A DNA stretch of 64,000 bases, taken from the NCBI RefSeq assembly GCF_013409255.1, contig NZ_JACCAS010000002.1, positions 2,718,001 through 2,782,000 on the forward strand. The letters are read 5' to 3'. The notes under the pieces were generated by a model. It had not been told where the DNA came from. It saw only the letters and a list, made by a program, of their open reading frames with translations, and ran no database searches. A program made the translations under genes and the position numbers. Below, piece by piece: positions 54,865 to 62,766 of this stretch. The DNA is from Paraburkholderia bryophila. GTDB taxonomy: Bacteria > Pseudomonadota > Gammaproteobacteria > Burkholderiales > Burkholderiaceae. Numbering within the stretch: position 1 is the stretch's first letter; every line of letters begins with the position of its first letter.

Positions 54865-56328
54865 TTAGTCGTTCGTCGAGCCCGCCCAGGTGCCTGGCGT
54901 GCGGCCCGCCCACGGCAAACTCGCTTCGAGTTGCCCCGCAACACGGAATAGCAGATCTTCCCGACCGGCCGACGCAACGAACTGCATGCCGATCGGCAGA
55001 CCGCTCGCTTCGTCGTTAAAGAGCGGCAACGACATGGCAGGCAATCCGGCTGCGTTGAATACCGGTGCGAACGGCGAACTACCGAAAACGCGGTCAGTCC
55101 ATTCGTGTCCGCTCATCGTCTCCGCGCCGAGTGCGTAGGTGCCGATACGTGGCGCGAGATCAGGCAAGGTCGGCGTCAGCAGTACATCGTAGCGGGAGAA
55201 GAACGCTGCCACGCTTCGGGTTACGGCATTGCGCAGATCCAGCGCGCGGATGATGTCGATGCCGCTGATCCCGCGTCCCGTTCGATACACCGCGAGTGTC
55301 TGCGGTTCGAGTGTGGTCGCGTCGATTTTGCGGCTGGTCAGCGCCGCCATGTCGTCGATCCATGCCGCGATGTTGACGGCCCACAGTACCGAGCTTGCAT
55401 GAACAAACGCTTCCCAGCTCACGCCTAGCGGCATGTCCGCTTCTTCGACCTCGTGATCCAGCGACGCGCAAAGTTGGGCCGTTGCCGCAAGACGTTCGAG
55501 GACCACGGGCTGAGTACGCTGGCCGCCCCAAGCCTGTGACAGCATGCCGATTCGCAAGCTGCCCGGCGGCGTGCTCACCTGGTCCAGATACCGCGAGGTG
55601 GGCGGTGCGATCGTGAAGGCCTCTCCATCTGTTGCCCCCTGCACGGCGTCGAGCAACGCGGCGCTGTCACGCACCGAGCGACTGACGCCGAGCTGTACCG
55701 CAAGACCGTTGATGGCTTCGTCCAATGCAGGACCGTTCGAGACGCGGCCACGCGTCGGCTTCAGACCGAACACGCCGGAACTGGCCGATGGAATGCGAAT
55801 CGACCCGGCTGCGTCGGTTGCATGAGCGAGCGGCACGATGCCCGCCGCGACCGCTGCCGCCGCGCCACCGCTGGAGCCTCCCGCGCCGTGTTCGAGATTC
55901 CACGGGTTGCGCGTGGCGCCGCATAGCGCGGATTCCGTCGTGCCGCTCCACGCGAATTCGGGAATGGTCGTACGTCCGAGCGTGACGAGGCCGGCGCTGC
56001 GAAAGCGCTGCATCAGAATCGAATCCGCGGCGGGCGTGAAACCTGAGGACAGACGGCTGCCGAATTCGAGCTTCCTGCCGGCCATGGTCACGCCGACGTC
56101 CTTGATAAGGAACGGTACGCCCGCGAGCGGCGACCGACTCGTTAGCGCTGGCGCGACATCCGCAAGTTCCGGCTGCCATGTTTCGATCACTGCGTTGATC
56201 TGCGGGTTCACCGATTCGCAAGCGCGCAGGGCCGTGTCGGCGAGCTCTTGCGGACTCAGTTCGCCGCGACTGACCAGTTGGCCCAGACCGACAGCGTCGT
56301 AGCTGACGTACTCCGACAGTTTCATCAT
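54865..56328 (-). CDS. Amidase signature-family hydrolase
   Basis: Amidase of 487 aa with the Ser-cisSer-Lys triad: K76 (FLIKDVG), S152 (GGSSGGAAAAVAAG) and nucleophile S176 (DAAGSIRIPSASSG). The C-terminal domain and overall length suit 6-aminohexanoate-cyclic-dimer hydrolase-like enzymes, but the substrate is unknown. The ATG at 56328 has GGGAG about 7 nt upstream. It diverges from a TetR gene with two operator-like palindromes between. Confidence 0.92.
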   Translation of the reverse strand: MMKLSEYVSYDAVGLGQLVSRGELSPQELADTALRACESVNPQINAVIETWQPELADVAPALTSRSPLAGVPFLIKDVGVTMAGRKLEFGSRLSSGFTPAADSILMQRFRSAGLVTLGRTTIPEFAWSGTTESALCGATRNPWNLEHGAGGSSGGAAAAVAAGIVPLAHATDAAGSIRIPSASSGVFGLKPTRGRVSNGPALDEAINGLAVQLGVSRSVRDSAALLDAVQGATDGEAFTIAPPTSRYLDQVSTPPGSLRIGMLSQAWGGQRTQPVVLERLAATAQLCASLDHEVEEADMPLGVSWEAFVHASSVLWAVNIAAWIDDMAALTSRKIDATTLEPQTLAVYRTGRGISGIDIIRALDLRNAVTRSVAAFFSRYDVLLTPTLPDLAPRIGTYALGAETMSGHEWTDRVFGSSPFAPVFNAAGLPAMSLPLFNDEASGLPIGMQFVASAGREDLLFRVAGQLEASLPWAGRTPGTWAGSTND

Positions 56329-56382
56329 GGAATGCTCCCAGGCGATGGCAAACACGGTAGGGCCGCGATGCCGTCATGTTGA

Positions 56383-56398
56383 GATACCGGTCGGTATC
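56383..56398. promoter_or_regulatory. TetR operator-like palindrome 1
   Basis: GATACCG-GT-CGGTATC, perfect 7-bp arms. It lies in the divergent amidase/TetR gap. A second copy (GATACC-GACT-GGTATC) is centred 34 bp away. Confidence 0.7.
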
Positions 56399-56416
56399 TT
56401 TGTGGGCTGGTATGCT

Positions 56417-56432
56417 GATACCGACTGGTATC
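56417..56432. promoter_or_regulatory. TetR operator-like palindrome 2
   Basis: GATACC-GACT-GGTATC, 6-bp arms. It ends 14 bp before the TetR start codon. The pair fits autorepression and repression of the amidase gene by one regulator. Confidence 0.7.
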
Positions 56433-56446
56433 ACTGTCAAGGCGAT

Positions 56447-57193
56447 ATGAAGAAAATCCGCGGTAGTGAAAAGTCCGTGAGCGGCCCGGCGAAATCGGCA
56501 ACGAGCGCAGCGGGGAAGGTGCCTGCCAAGGCACCCGCCAAGCTCGCCGTTAAGCGTGGCGCGAAGGCGAAGCCGACGTCGTCAAGCGCGGTAAAGCAGG
56601 ATCCACCGCGCGAGCGCGTGCTCGCCGCCGCCACCGAGCTCTTTTATAACGAGGGAATTCGCGCCACCGGCGTCGAAGCGATCGCCGCGCGCGCCAGCAC
56701 CACGAAGATGGCGCTCTATCGGCACTTTCAGTCGAAGGACGCGCTGATCGTCGAATGGTTGCGCCAGGTCACCGCCCACTATTGGGCCGCGTTCGATCGC
56801 ATCGGAGCGCTGCATGCTGACGATCCGCGCGCGCAGATTCTCGGCTGGGCCACCTTCGCCGCCGACGATGTGGCGGCGTGGTCGCATCGCGGCTGCCCGT
56901 TCATCAACTCGATTGCGGAGTTGCCGGACCGCGATCATCCGGCACGGCAACTGATCGAGGAACATAAGGCGCGGCAATGGAGGCGACTTGCCGGACTGTG
57001 CGAAGCAGCGGGGCTCGCGTCGCCGGACGATACCGCGGACGAGATCATGATCGTTCTCGAGGGCGCGCAGGTTGCGGCGCAGAACAGGTCGGTCGCGGAG
57101 ATCGGCGCTCGGCTGCTGCGAATCGTTGAGGCGATCGTTGTGCGGCAAGCGGCTTGGACGAAGGAAGTGAAGCGAAAGACGAAGAGAAAATAA
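56447..57193 (+). CDS. TetR-family regulator with basic N-terminal tail
   Basis: Regulator of 248 aa. The helix-turn-helix is AATELFYNEGIRATGVEAIAARASTTKMALYRHFQSKDAL. About 45 residues ahead of it are Lys/Ala/Pro/Ser-rich, an unusual extension. AAGG lies upstream of the ATG at 56447. It diverges from the amidase, and the twin palindromes between them support autoregulation and control of the amidase. Confidence 0.9.
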   Translation: MKKIRGSEKSVSGPAKSATSAAGKVPAKAPAKLAVKRGAKAKPTSSSAVKQDPPRERVLAAATELFYNEGIRATGVEAIAARASTTKMALYRHFQSKDALIVEWLRQVTAHYWAAFDRIGALHADDPRAQILGWATFAADDVAAWSHRGCPFINSIAELPDRDHPARQLIEEHKARQWRRLAGLCEAAGLASPDDTADEIMIVLEGAQVAAQNRSVAEIGARLLRIVEAIVVRQAAWTKEVKRKTKRK

Positions 57194-57230
57194 CTAGAGG
57201 TTAGTGCTTGCCGGGCGTGGGAATCTGCGC

Positions 57231-57260
57231 GGCAATCGACGCGGCGATTCGTCGATTGCC
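57231..57260. repeat. 11-bp perfect hairpin after the TetR gene
   Basis: GGCAATCGACG (57231-57241) and CGTCGATTGCC (57250-57260) form a perfect 11-bp stem with an 8-nt loop, 37 nt after the TetR stop. No U-tract follows. It is a possible terminator, or a boundary element, as the base composition changes beyond it. Confidence 0.55.
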
Positions 57261-57381
57261 GTCGCCGGTTATGAGATCTGCTGGAAACGTCGCGAATGGT
57301 GAGAGCAACCGCGACCAAGGCGGTCACCGAAGTGACGACCCTATGTTCTCGTCGGAGCACTCGAACCGGCTTCCCACTATT

Positions 57382-57882
57382 TCAGTCGCAAAAAGAGGAA
57401 CTCTCGTCAAAGCCTCGTTTCCAGTTTCTTATTTTGAGGCTGCCTTCGGGGACGTCGGTGGTCGTCTCGTCGGCATTGATCTGCTTGAGCTTGATCAAGC
57501 ACACGTCGTGGCCCGTTACCAATTCCGCCGCATACGACGCGCCATTTTCTGGGGCGAACGTCACGGTCGCATTGCATCCGCGAACCACAAACCCGACTGG
57601 CAAAGGGATGATTGCGCGGGTAACACTCATTGTGATGGATAGAGGCGCACTGGCCTTTACGGCAACGGTGGTTTTTTGGGAATCCGACCTCATCAACGCA
57701 ATGCTATGTCTTGAAGAACACGTCTCGGCATTGTCATAAGTTTGAATGCCGGTCGTTGAGTCCTTATATTTACTGAATGTAATGTGGGCCGTGTCGCCCG
57801 ATGTAGGCGGCGTGTAGGTGCTTGCGCATCCCGCAACGCTTGCTGCCGCAACCAGCACAGTACCGATATACCGAATTCCCAT
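57382..57882 (-). CDS. Hypothetical lipoprotein
   Basis: Predicted lipoprotein of 166 aa: signal MGIRYIGTVLVAAASVAG with lipobox VAGC, then a Thr/Ser-rich domain with further Cys residues (ETCSSRHSIALMRSDSQKTTVAV, VVRGCNATVTFAPENG, VTGHDVCLIKLK). No family is recognised. The gene is AT-richer than the preceding region. Confidence 0.7.
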   Translation of the reverse strand: MGIRYIGTVLVAAASVAGCASTYTPPTSGDTAHITFSKYKDSTTGIQTYDNAETCSSRHSIALMRSDSQKTTVAVKASAPLSITMSVTRAIIPLPVGFVVRGCNATVTFAPENGASYAAELVTGHDVCLIKLKQINADETTTDVPEGSLKIRNWKRGFDESSSFCD

Positions 57883-58083
57883 ATTCGTAACCCTCGCCGT
57901 TATGATGCCGATTTGAAATCTCGTGTTCGACGCCTGTTAACGGCAACGTCCGGCAAGTCTTTAGCTCATTCGGAGCCGAGCGCATGCGATTTGGGGCGTT
58001 GGGCATAAGTTTCATGTGGGATGATTTAATATGGGGAGGATTCGTTCAATCCTGACCGCTTATCCTTTAAACGACGGCTCGGC

Positions 58084-59094
58084 ATGACTACCCCTCCAGA
58101 TGACTCACCTTCGTCCGACGTATATAACGCACCGGCGAACGCACCGGCGGCTCAAGCCAATCAAAACCGGGAGCCAAACCCGCGAATTGTCACGCTGCCT
58201 GCTCATCTGCGAGAAATACCGTCCTGCAACGGAATACCTGATCTGTTCACTACTTATTGCCTGAATATTGGTTTGATGCTGCTCTTTAGCGTGGCGTTCG
58301 CGGGGATGCTGTGCTTACCATTCTATGACCCGTCTTTTTTTCGGGCAGGCATCATCATGGCCGTTTTATGGCTGATTTTATTGGGATTGGTAGCGTGGAT
58401 GGTCGTTATTTTCATTCGTGGAATTCGGCGTCCCGGCGTCTGGTTTCAAGTTGACCCGGTTGGCTTTCGATATGGAAACGGAAAATCTCCAGATCCCGCC
58501 CAGCCGACGGAAAAACGTATTGAATGGAGCGAAGTTGTTGCGAACCACAGTCTAAGCTGTGACGTGACATATAACGCGCCGTCCAAGGTGACCATGAGTG
58601 CGGCAAACTTTGAGTTTTGGCGGCGTGTCGTGCGCAAGCCTGCTGAGAGGTATGTCCTCCCCAAAAGTCTCACCGATTATGATTCGGAAAAGGATGGCAT
58701 TCGCTGCGTGCGCTTTAAAAACCGTCACGCCCTGATGGTTGCGATTCTGTGCGGCCTCGCCCATCAGGGACTCCGCTTTGATCTGGATACATTCATTGCC
58801 TCGGGAATTCACCCGGAAACCTGGCAGAGGCTAAAGAGCCCATGGCGATCCGCTGCCGTATATTTCTTCGTTGTTTCTTTGCTTGGCCTGTTCGCTTTTA
58901 GATTGTGGGGAAGAAGCTCGCTTCCTTTCTCATTTGCCATATTGTCGGTTTCTTTTGTTTGTTATTGCACTGAGGGGAAATATTATTTTTCTCCTGATCT
59001 AAAAAAATATCCAAAAGGCCCGATCATGTTTCGCATCGACAATGTTGAGGCGGTCAATAAGGCACCGGCTTCGACCTCGGAGGGCCGAAGTTGA
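58084..59094 (+). CDS. Hypothetical membrane protein
   Basis: Protein of 336 aa. A polar N-terminus rich in Asn, Pro, Ala and Ser (about 1-40) precedes two hydrophobic helices (LNIGLMLLFSVAFAGMLCL and IIMAVLWLILLGLVAWMVVIF). A soluble region of about 150 residues follows, then two more helices (AAVYFFVVSLLGLFAF and LPFSFAILSVSFVCYC). The base composition is AT-rich for this window. It resembles no family I know; the soluble loop has a PH-like feel (EWSEVVANHSLSC), which I cannot confirm. Confidence 0.72.
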   Translation: MTTPPDDSPSSDVYNAPANAPAAQANQNREPNPRIVTLPAHLREIPSCNGIPDLFTTYCLNIGLMLLFSVAFAGMLCLPFYDPSFFRAGIIMAVLWLILLGLVAWMVVIFIRGIRRPGVWFQVDPVGFRYGNGKSPDPAQPTEKRIEWSEVVANHSLSCDVTYNAPSKVTMSAANFEFWRRVVRKPAERYVLPKSLTDYDSEKDGIRCVRFKNRHALMVAILCGLAHQGLRFDLDTFIASGIHPETWQRLKSPWRSAAVYFFVVSLLGLFAFRLWGRSSLPFSFAILSVSFVCYCTEGKYYFSPDLKKYPKGPIMFRIDNVEAVNKAPASTSEGRS

Positions 59095-59252
59095 GACCAC
59101 GGGTGACGGTCTAACACTACAAAGCTTTCATTCAAGGAGCATGGAAAATATTCGCGCTTCGCGACCGACTATTTCTTGCTGGAAAAAGCTTTGAAACAGC
59201 ACTATGATCGTCCAGCCGAGTAGCGCTGCCTTTAAAATTTGCGGAGGTTCCT

Positions 59253-59687
59253 TTGAGAGCGGAAACCAAATTCATCTTTTTCCCGGACAACAACGCACCA
59301 AGCCTGGTGCGAGCCGCAGCCGCAGTTTATTGGATCGCATTTTTAGTATTTTCAGTTCGTATCGCGGTTGGAGTGGGTGTGCCGCCTTTTAGCACGCCTC
59401 AGGAAGTGGAGGGGGCGCTTACGGCGTTTGGGCTGTTCTCCGCGATTACAATATTCTATGTATTCACTATCATGCGGCTTTCAGCCGGAAAGCTTTGGGC
59501 AAGGAATGTTGCACTTTTTTTGACGGCACTGCTCATCGTAACAACCCTCTATCATCTGTTTTCGGACGGGCTATCCTCTGAGCAAAATAATGTGGTGGGC
59601 TTGCTAACCATTGCCGCCGAGACGGTTGCCGGGCTATTTTTGCTGACTTCAGAAAGTACCAGCTGGTTTAAGTCAAAGATCCACTAA
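59253..59687 (+). CDS. Small membrane protein, hypothetical
   Basis: Protein of 144 aa with four hydrophobic helices (VYWIAFLVFSVRIAVGV, LFSAITIFYVFTIM, NVALFLTALLIVTTLYHLF, LLTIAAETVAGLFLL). It starts at TTG 59253 with GGAGG about 7 nt upstream. AT-rich like its neighbour. No family recognised. Confidence 0.65.
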   Translation: MRAETKFIFFPDNNAPSLVRAAAAVYWIAFLVFSVRIAVGVGVPPFSTPQEVEGALTAFGLFSAITIFYVFTIMRLSAGKLWARNVALFLTALLIVTTLYHLFSDGLSSEQNNVVGLLTIAAETVAGLFLLTSESTSWFKSKIH

Positions 59688-59753
59688 ACCGACATACTGA
59701 AAACGGATGGGGATTGTGCTTTATGGCAACGGGATCTGATAGCCGCATGAAAT

Positions 59754-59840
59754 TTATAATCCAAAAACGTCAACCCCGTCCCCCAAAATCCCCATCAACG
59801 TCCGCGCATTCCGCTGCCCCTGATCTTCAAAGCAGTAAAT
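59754..59840 (-). pseudogene. Displaced 3' end of a DUF72 gene
   Basis: On the minus strand this encodes CFEDQGQRNARTLMGILG and a few residues to a stop. It matches the C-terminus of the intact DUF72 gene (CFEDQGQRNAKTLEEILC) at 62767-63750. A stop codon lies just upstream in frame (59841-59843), so only the 3' end survives. The shared 32-nt segment differs by one base from that in the intact gene. Confidence 0.75.
59805..59836. repeat. 32-bp direct repeat core, copy A
   Basis: Matches 62812-62843 at 31 of 32 positions, in the same orientation. It lies inside the DUF72 3' fragment. The two copies flank about 3 kb carrying the epoxide hydrolase, Rrf2 regulator and secreted-protein genes, like left and right attachment sites. 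Confidence 0.65.
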
Positions 59841-59963
59841 CTATACACCGACAACCGTTACAGGTCACTGCGAAGGACTGTGATCGACCCTTCTCCGACA
59901 TACCGTTCTGCGGGCGGAACGGCCGCTAACCGTAGTTGAACCGTCAGATCGCGCCCGTGTACA

Positions 59964-60938
59964 TCAAAGATCGCGGAGAAACTCAATCAATGCCGCGTTG
60001 ACGAAATCCGGCGCCTCCTGTTGCAGCCAATGCCCTGCTCGCGGAACGACCCGAGAAGCCGACAGCCTGGGCACGATCTGGGGCATGCCGTCGATAATTT
60101 CGTGCATGCCTGGCATTGCCAGACCTGTGTCTCGCTCGCCGACAAGGTACAGGGCGGGAACCTCGACGAGCAGGCCCTCCAAAGCCGATTGCACTTCCCA
60201 ATTGCGATCGAGGTTGCGGTAGTAATTCAATCCACCGCGAAAGCCAGAAATGCTGAATGCTTGCACAAACTTGTCAAGGTCGGTGGGTGCGAGCCACGCG
60301 GGCAACAAAGGTGGATCAATCAGAGAGTCAAGGAGTCCACCACTCCGCGGCACGAGTCCGAATGGATTGGGCGTATTTGCGTCGCGGGCTCCGACGTCGC
60401 CTGATGCGGAAAAATAGATCTTGCGCAATGTCGTGGCAACGTCACGCTCAAGTTCGATTTCGGCCAACCCAGGTTCGGAAAAGTAATGCGTATAGAACCT
60501 CGTTTGGTCGGTCTGCGGAAAAAGCCGGCTCGGCGTCATCGGCGCGCGGCCCATCATTGGCACCCCGAGCGCAACGACAGCGCGAAAGCGGTCAGGCCGA
60601 AGCAACGCGGCTTGCCAAGCAATGGTTGCACCCCAATCGTTTCCTATAACAACTGCGTCGCGTTCTCCGAGAATGTCAACGAGCGCCACCAGGTCACCGA
60701 CAACGTCTAACGTCGTGTACTGTCCGATTGCCGTTGGGCATTCGCTTGATCCGTAGCCACGCAGATCCGGTGCTATTGCGTGGAAGCCGGCGTGCGCAAG
60801 TGCCGCCAGTTGATGGCGCCAAGCATGCGAGGTTTCAGGAAAGCCGTGACAAAGGAGCACCAACGGGCCGTCGCCCTGTTCAGCGACATGCAGGCGAATT
60901 CCGTTTGCTTCAATAAAGGTTTGACGGTATGTGGTCAT
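59964..60938 (-). CDS. Alpha/beta hydrolase, epoxide hydrolase-type
   Basis: Hydrolase of 324 aa. HGFPETSHAWRHQ holds the oxyanion segment, nucleophile D101 is in GNDWGATIAW, DLRGYGSS is conserved, and the His is in RAGHWLQQEAPD. Lid tyrosines (YTHYF, NYYRN) suit epoxide ring-opening. The ATG at 60938 (MTTYRQTF) is preferred over a longer N-terminus. It diverges from an Rrf2-type regulator 82 bp away, which may control it. Confidence 0.88.
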   Translation of the reverse strand: MTTYRQTFIEANGIRLHVAEQGDGPLVLLCHGFPETSHAWRHQLAALAHAGFHAIAPDLRGYGSSECPTAIGQYTTLDVVGDLVALVDILGERDAVVIGNDWGATIAWQAALLRPDRFRAVVALGVPMMGRAPMTPSRLFPQTDQTRFYTHYFSEPGLAEIELERDVATTLRKIYFSASGDVGARDANTPNPFGLVPRSGGLLDSLIDPPLLPAWLAPTDLDKFVQAFSISGFRGGLNYYRNLDRNWEVQSALEGLLVEVPALYLVGERDTGLAMPGMHEIIDGMPQIVPRLSASRVVPRAGHWLQQEAPDFVNAALIEFLRDL

Positions 60939-61020
60939 GGTTGCTCTGGCAGAGATGTATGCACACAAGAATCCCGAGATAGCGTAACATTAAACGTTGC
61001 GCATTACCAAGCTTCCGAAT

Positions 61021-61458
61021 ATGCAACGCGATACCCGACTGGCTCGACTTCTGCACATCCTTATCCACATGCATCTTCGAGGAGGCGTGACCACCTCAGA
61101 GACGATTGCGCTGATGCTGCATACGAACCCCGTCTTTGTCCGCCGAACGATGGCTGCGCTACGCGAATCGGGGTACGTAAAGTCGACTGGTGGTCCAGGC
61201 GGAGGCTGGGCGCTCGCCTGTGACCTCAACGATCTTACGGTGAGAGATGTCTACCAGGCCATTGGACATACCGCGCCGTTTGTGATCGGCCTAGCCGACG
61301 ACAATCACACTTGTCCGGTGGAGGCGGCGGTAAATCGCCACATCAATGAGGCGTTGGGTTCAGCGGAAAATACGTTGCTTCAATTGCTCGGTGATAAGCG
61401 ACTCTCCGAGATCGCGCACGACGTGACGTCGTCAAAGTCGCGCAAAACGACTAGGTAG
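61021..61458 (+). CDS. Rrf2-family transcriptional regulator
   Basis: Small regulator of 145 aa. The winged helix is RLARLLHILIHMHLRGGVTTSETIALMLHTNPVFVRRTMAALRESGYVKSTGGPGGGWALA. Only one Cys is obvious in the usual cluster region (NHTCPVEAAVN), so it probably lacks the Fe-S cluster of IscR/NsrR proteins and resembles YwnA-like members. I chose the ATG at 61021. It diverges from the epoxide hydrolase; an imperfect CGTAAC-N7-GTTGCG repeat lies between. Confidence 0.87.
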   Translation: MQRDTRLARLLHILIHMHLRGGVTTSETIALMLHTNPVFVRRTMAALRESGYVKSTGGPGGGWALACDLNDLTVRDVYQAIGHTAPFVIGLADDNHTCPVEAAVNRHINEALGSAENTLLQLLGDKRLSEIAHDVTSSKSRKTTR

Positions 61459-61549
61459 TCTCGCGGAGCAACGGAATGGGTGGCAATGGAGGCAAGCATC
61501 AAGCACCTGGCCGATAGCGATTTGCGGCATGAACGTGTGTCAGCTTTCA

Positions 61550-61577
61550 GCCCGCAAGCGGCCGTCGGCTTGCGGGC
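61550..61577. repeat. 10-bp perfect hairpin between convergent genes
   Basis: GCCCGCAAGC (61550-61559) and GCTTGCGGGC (61568-61577) form a perfect 10-bp stem with an 8-nt loop. It lies between the Rrf2 gene and the convergent secreted-protein gene. No U-tract flanks it, so it could be a weak bidirectional terminator or part of an interspersed repeat. Confidence 0.5.
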
Positions 61578-61693
61578 CGTCAATGCCTCTTGTTGGCCGA
61601 ACTTCGCCCGAGGACGAGCGGTTCAGGGCGACCCTCTGCGGTCCGTCGGATTCGCTGCTAGCGGTCATTCGTTATAGGGTTTCGGCGTTGGTA

Positions 61694-62368
61694 TCAATGT
61701 CGTACGGGCAAAGCATCCGATGAAGAGATTGGCGTCGACATTTGAACTCCAGCATTGTTGATCGTAAGTGCATCGTTGACAATCTTAGTCACAATTCGTG
61801 CGTTACCCATTACCAAGACGTCTACGCCATGTGCGTTATCAGGGGTTTGTGAATTCTCAAACCTGGACAAAAGAGGCTCCCTTTGGTAGAGAGAGATCAG
61901 GCGTGTAATATCGTCGTTCGAGAGATGAGCTGCATTGACTCTATCGATCGTTATGAAATAAAGAGAAGAAGGCAGATTGGTCGAAAACAGTGCGTAAATA
62001 TCTTCATTCATCGTTTGACGAATAGCGTCCCACATCTCAGGAGCGATTTGAGGATTATGCTTTTGGGTCTCAGCGAGCAAATTGTCTGCCGTCGAATGTT
62101 CGATCCGCATTGCATCCCCACCACCAATGCACGCCACCAGTTGTTTGATTAGTTCTTCTCGTTCCAAATCAGGCCGGAACACAGGTGGATGCAACGCGCC
62201 GGGAGCGCGCTTGATGACTTGCACTGCTGCTTCGACAGCAGCGGATTGCTCCGGTGTCAGCGCTCCCGTTCTATTTTCGGCGACTTCTTTATCAATCGGT
62301 GCGGCGAAACCTCGGACAACCCCTGTCGCCAGTAAGAGCACGAAGAACGATAATTTGAGAATTTTCAT
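61694..62368 (-). CDS. Secreted hypothetical protein
   Basis: Exported protein of 224 aa. Signal peptide MKILKLSFFVLLLATGVVRG ends near AAP. The mature region is mainly helical (PEQSAAVEAAVQVIKRAPG, PEMWDAIRQTMNEDIYALF, DDITRLISLYQREPLLSRFEN) with GGDAMRIEHSTADNLLAETQ. The ATG at 62368 is chosen for the signal peptide; a longer frame upstream has none. It is AT-richer than the flanks. It loosely resembles DUF2059-type secreted proteins, but I do not claim membership. Confidence 0.72.
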   Translation of the reverse strand: MKILKLSFFVLLLATGVVRGFAAPIDKEVAENRTGALTPEQSAAVEAAVQVIKRAPGALHPPVFRPDLEREELIKQLVACIGGGDAMRIEHSTADNLLAETQKHNPQIAPEMWDAIRQTMNEDIYALFSTNLPSSLYFITIDRVNAAHLSNDDITRLISLYQREPLLSRFENSQTPDNAHGVDVLVMGNARIVTKIVNDALTINNAGVQMSTPISSSDALPVRH

Positions 62369-62766
62369 TAGGTTTACGCAAAATCGAAATCTTCGGATGA
62401 GCACTGGTCGCAGCACTACATCCGAGCGCGGAGTGAACTCGTACAACAGGCCGCCGGCCCTTCGCCGGACGGGCAACGACGGGTTCGATGCAAAGGGATA
62501 TCTTGGCCTAACGGCCGTTGCGACGGAAACTTGAACCGATTGGAGCCGCGACACACATTCCGAAGACATCGCGACCGTCAGGGCGGGGGCGACGACGACA
62601 AGCCGCAGGCGGCGATTGTCAACGATTCTCCCGTAGTCGTCGAATGACCGCAATCGGCCGATGACTGCCTCATGCAACCGTCATCCGAGGTCAGAACCAT
62701 AGGAAGCCTGCGATCGGCTGCACACGACCGGCCACGCCCATCGCGGCCAGCTAATTCCGAGATCGA
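62369..62766. other. Intergenic region without a recognised gene
   Basis: Spans from the secreted-protein start to the end of the DUF72 gene. An open frame continuing the secreted protein upstream lacks family features. No terminator or operator was found. Confidence 0.4.
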
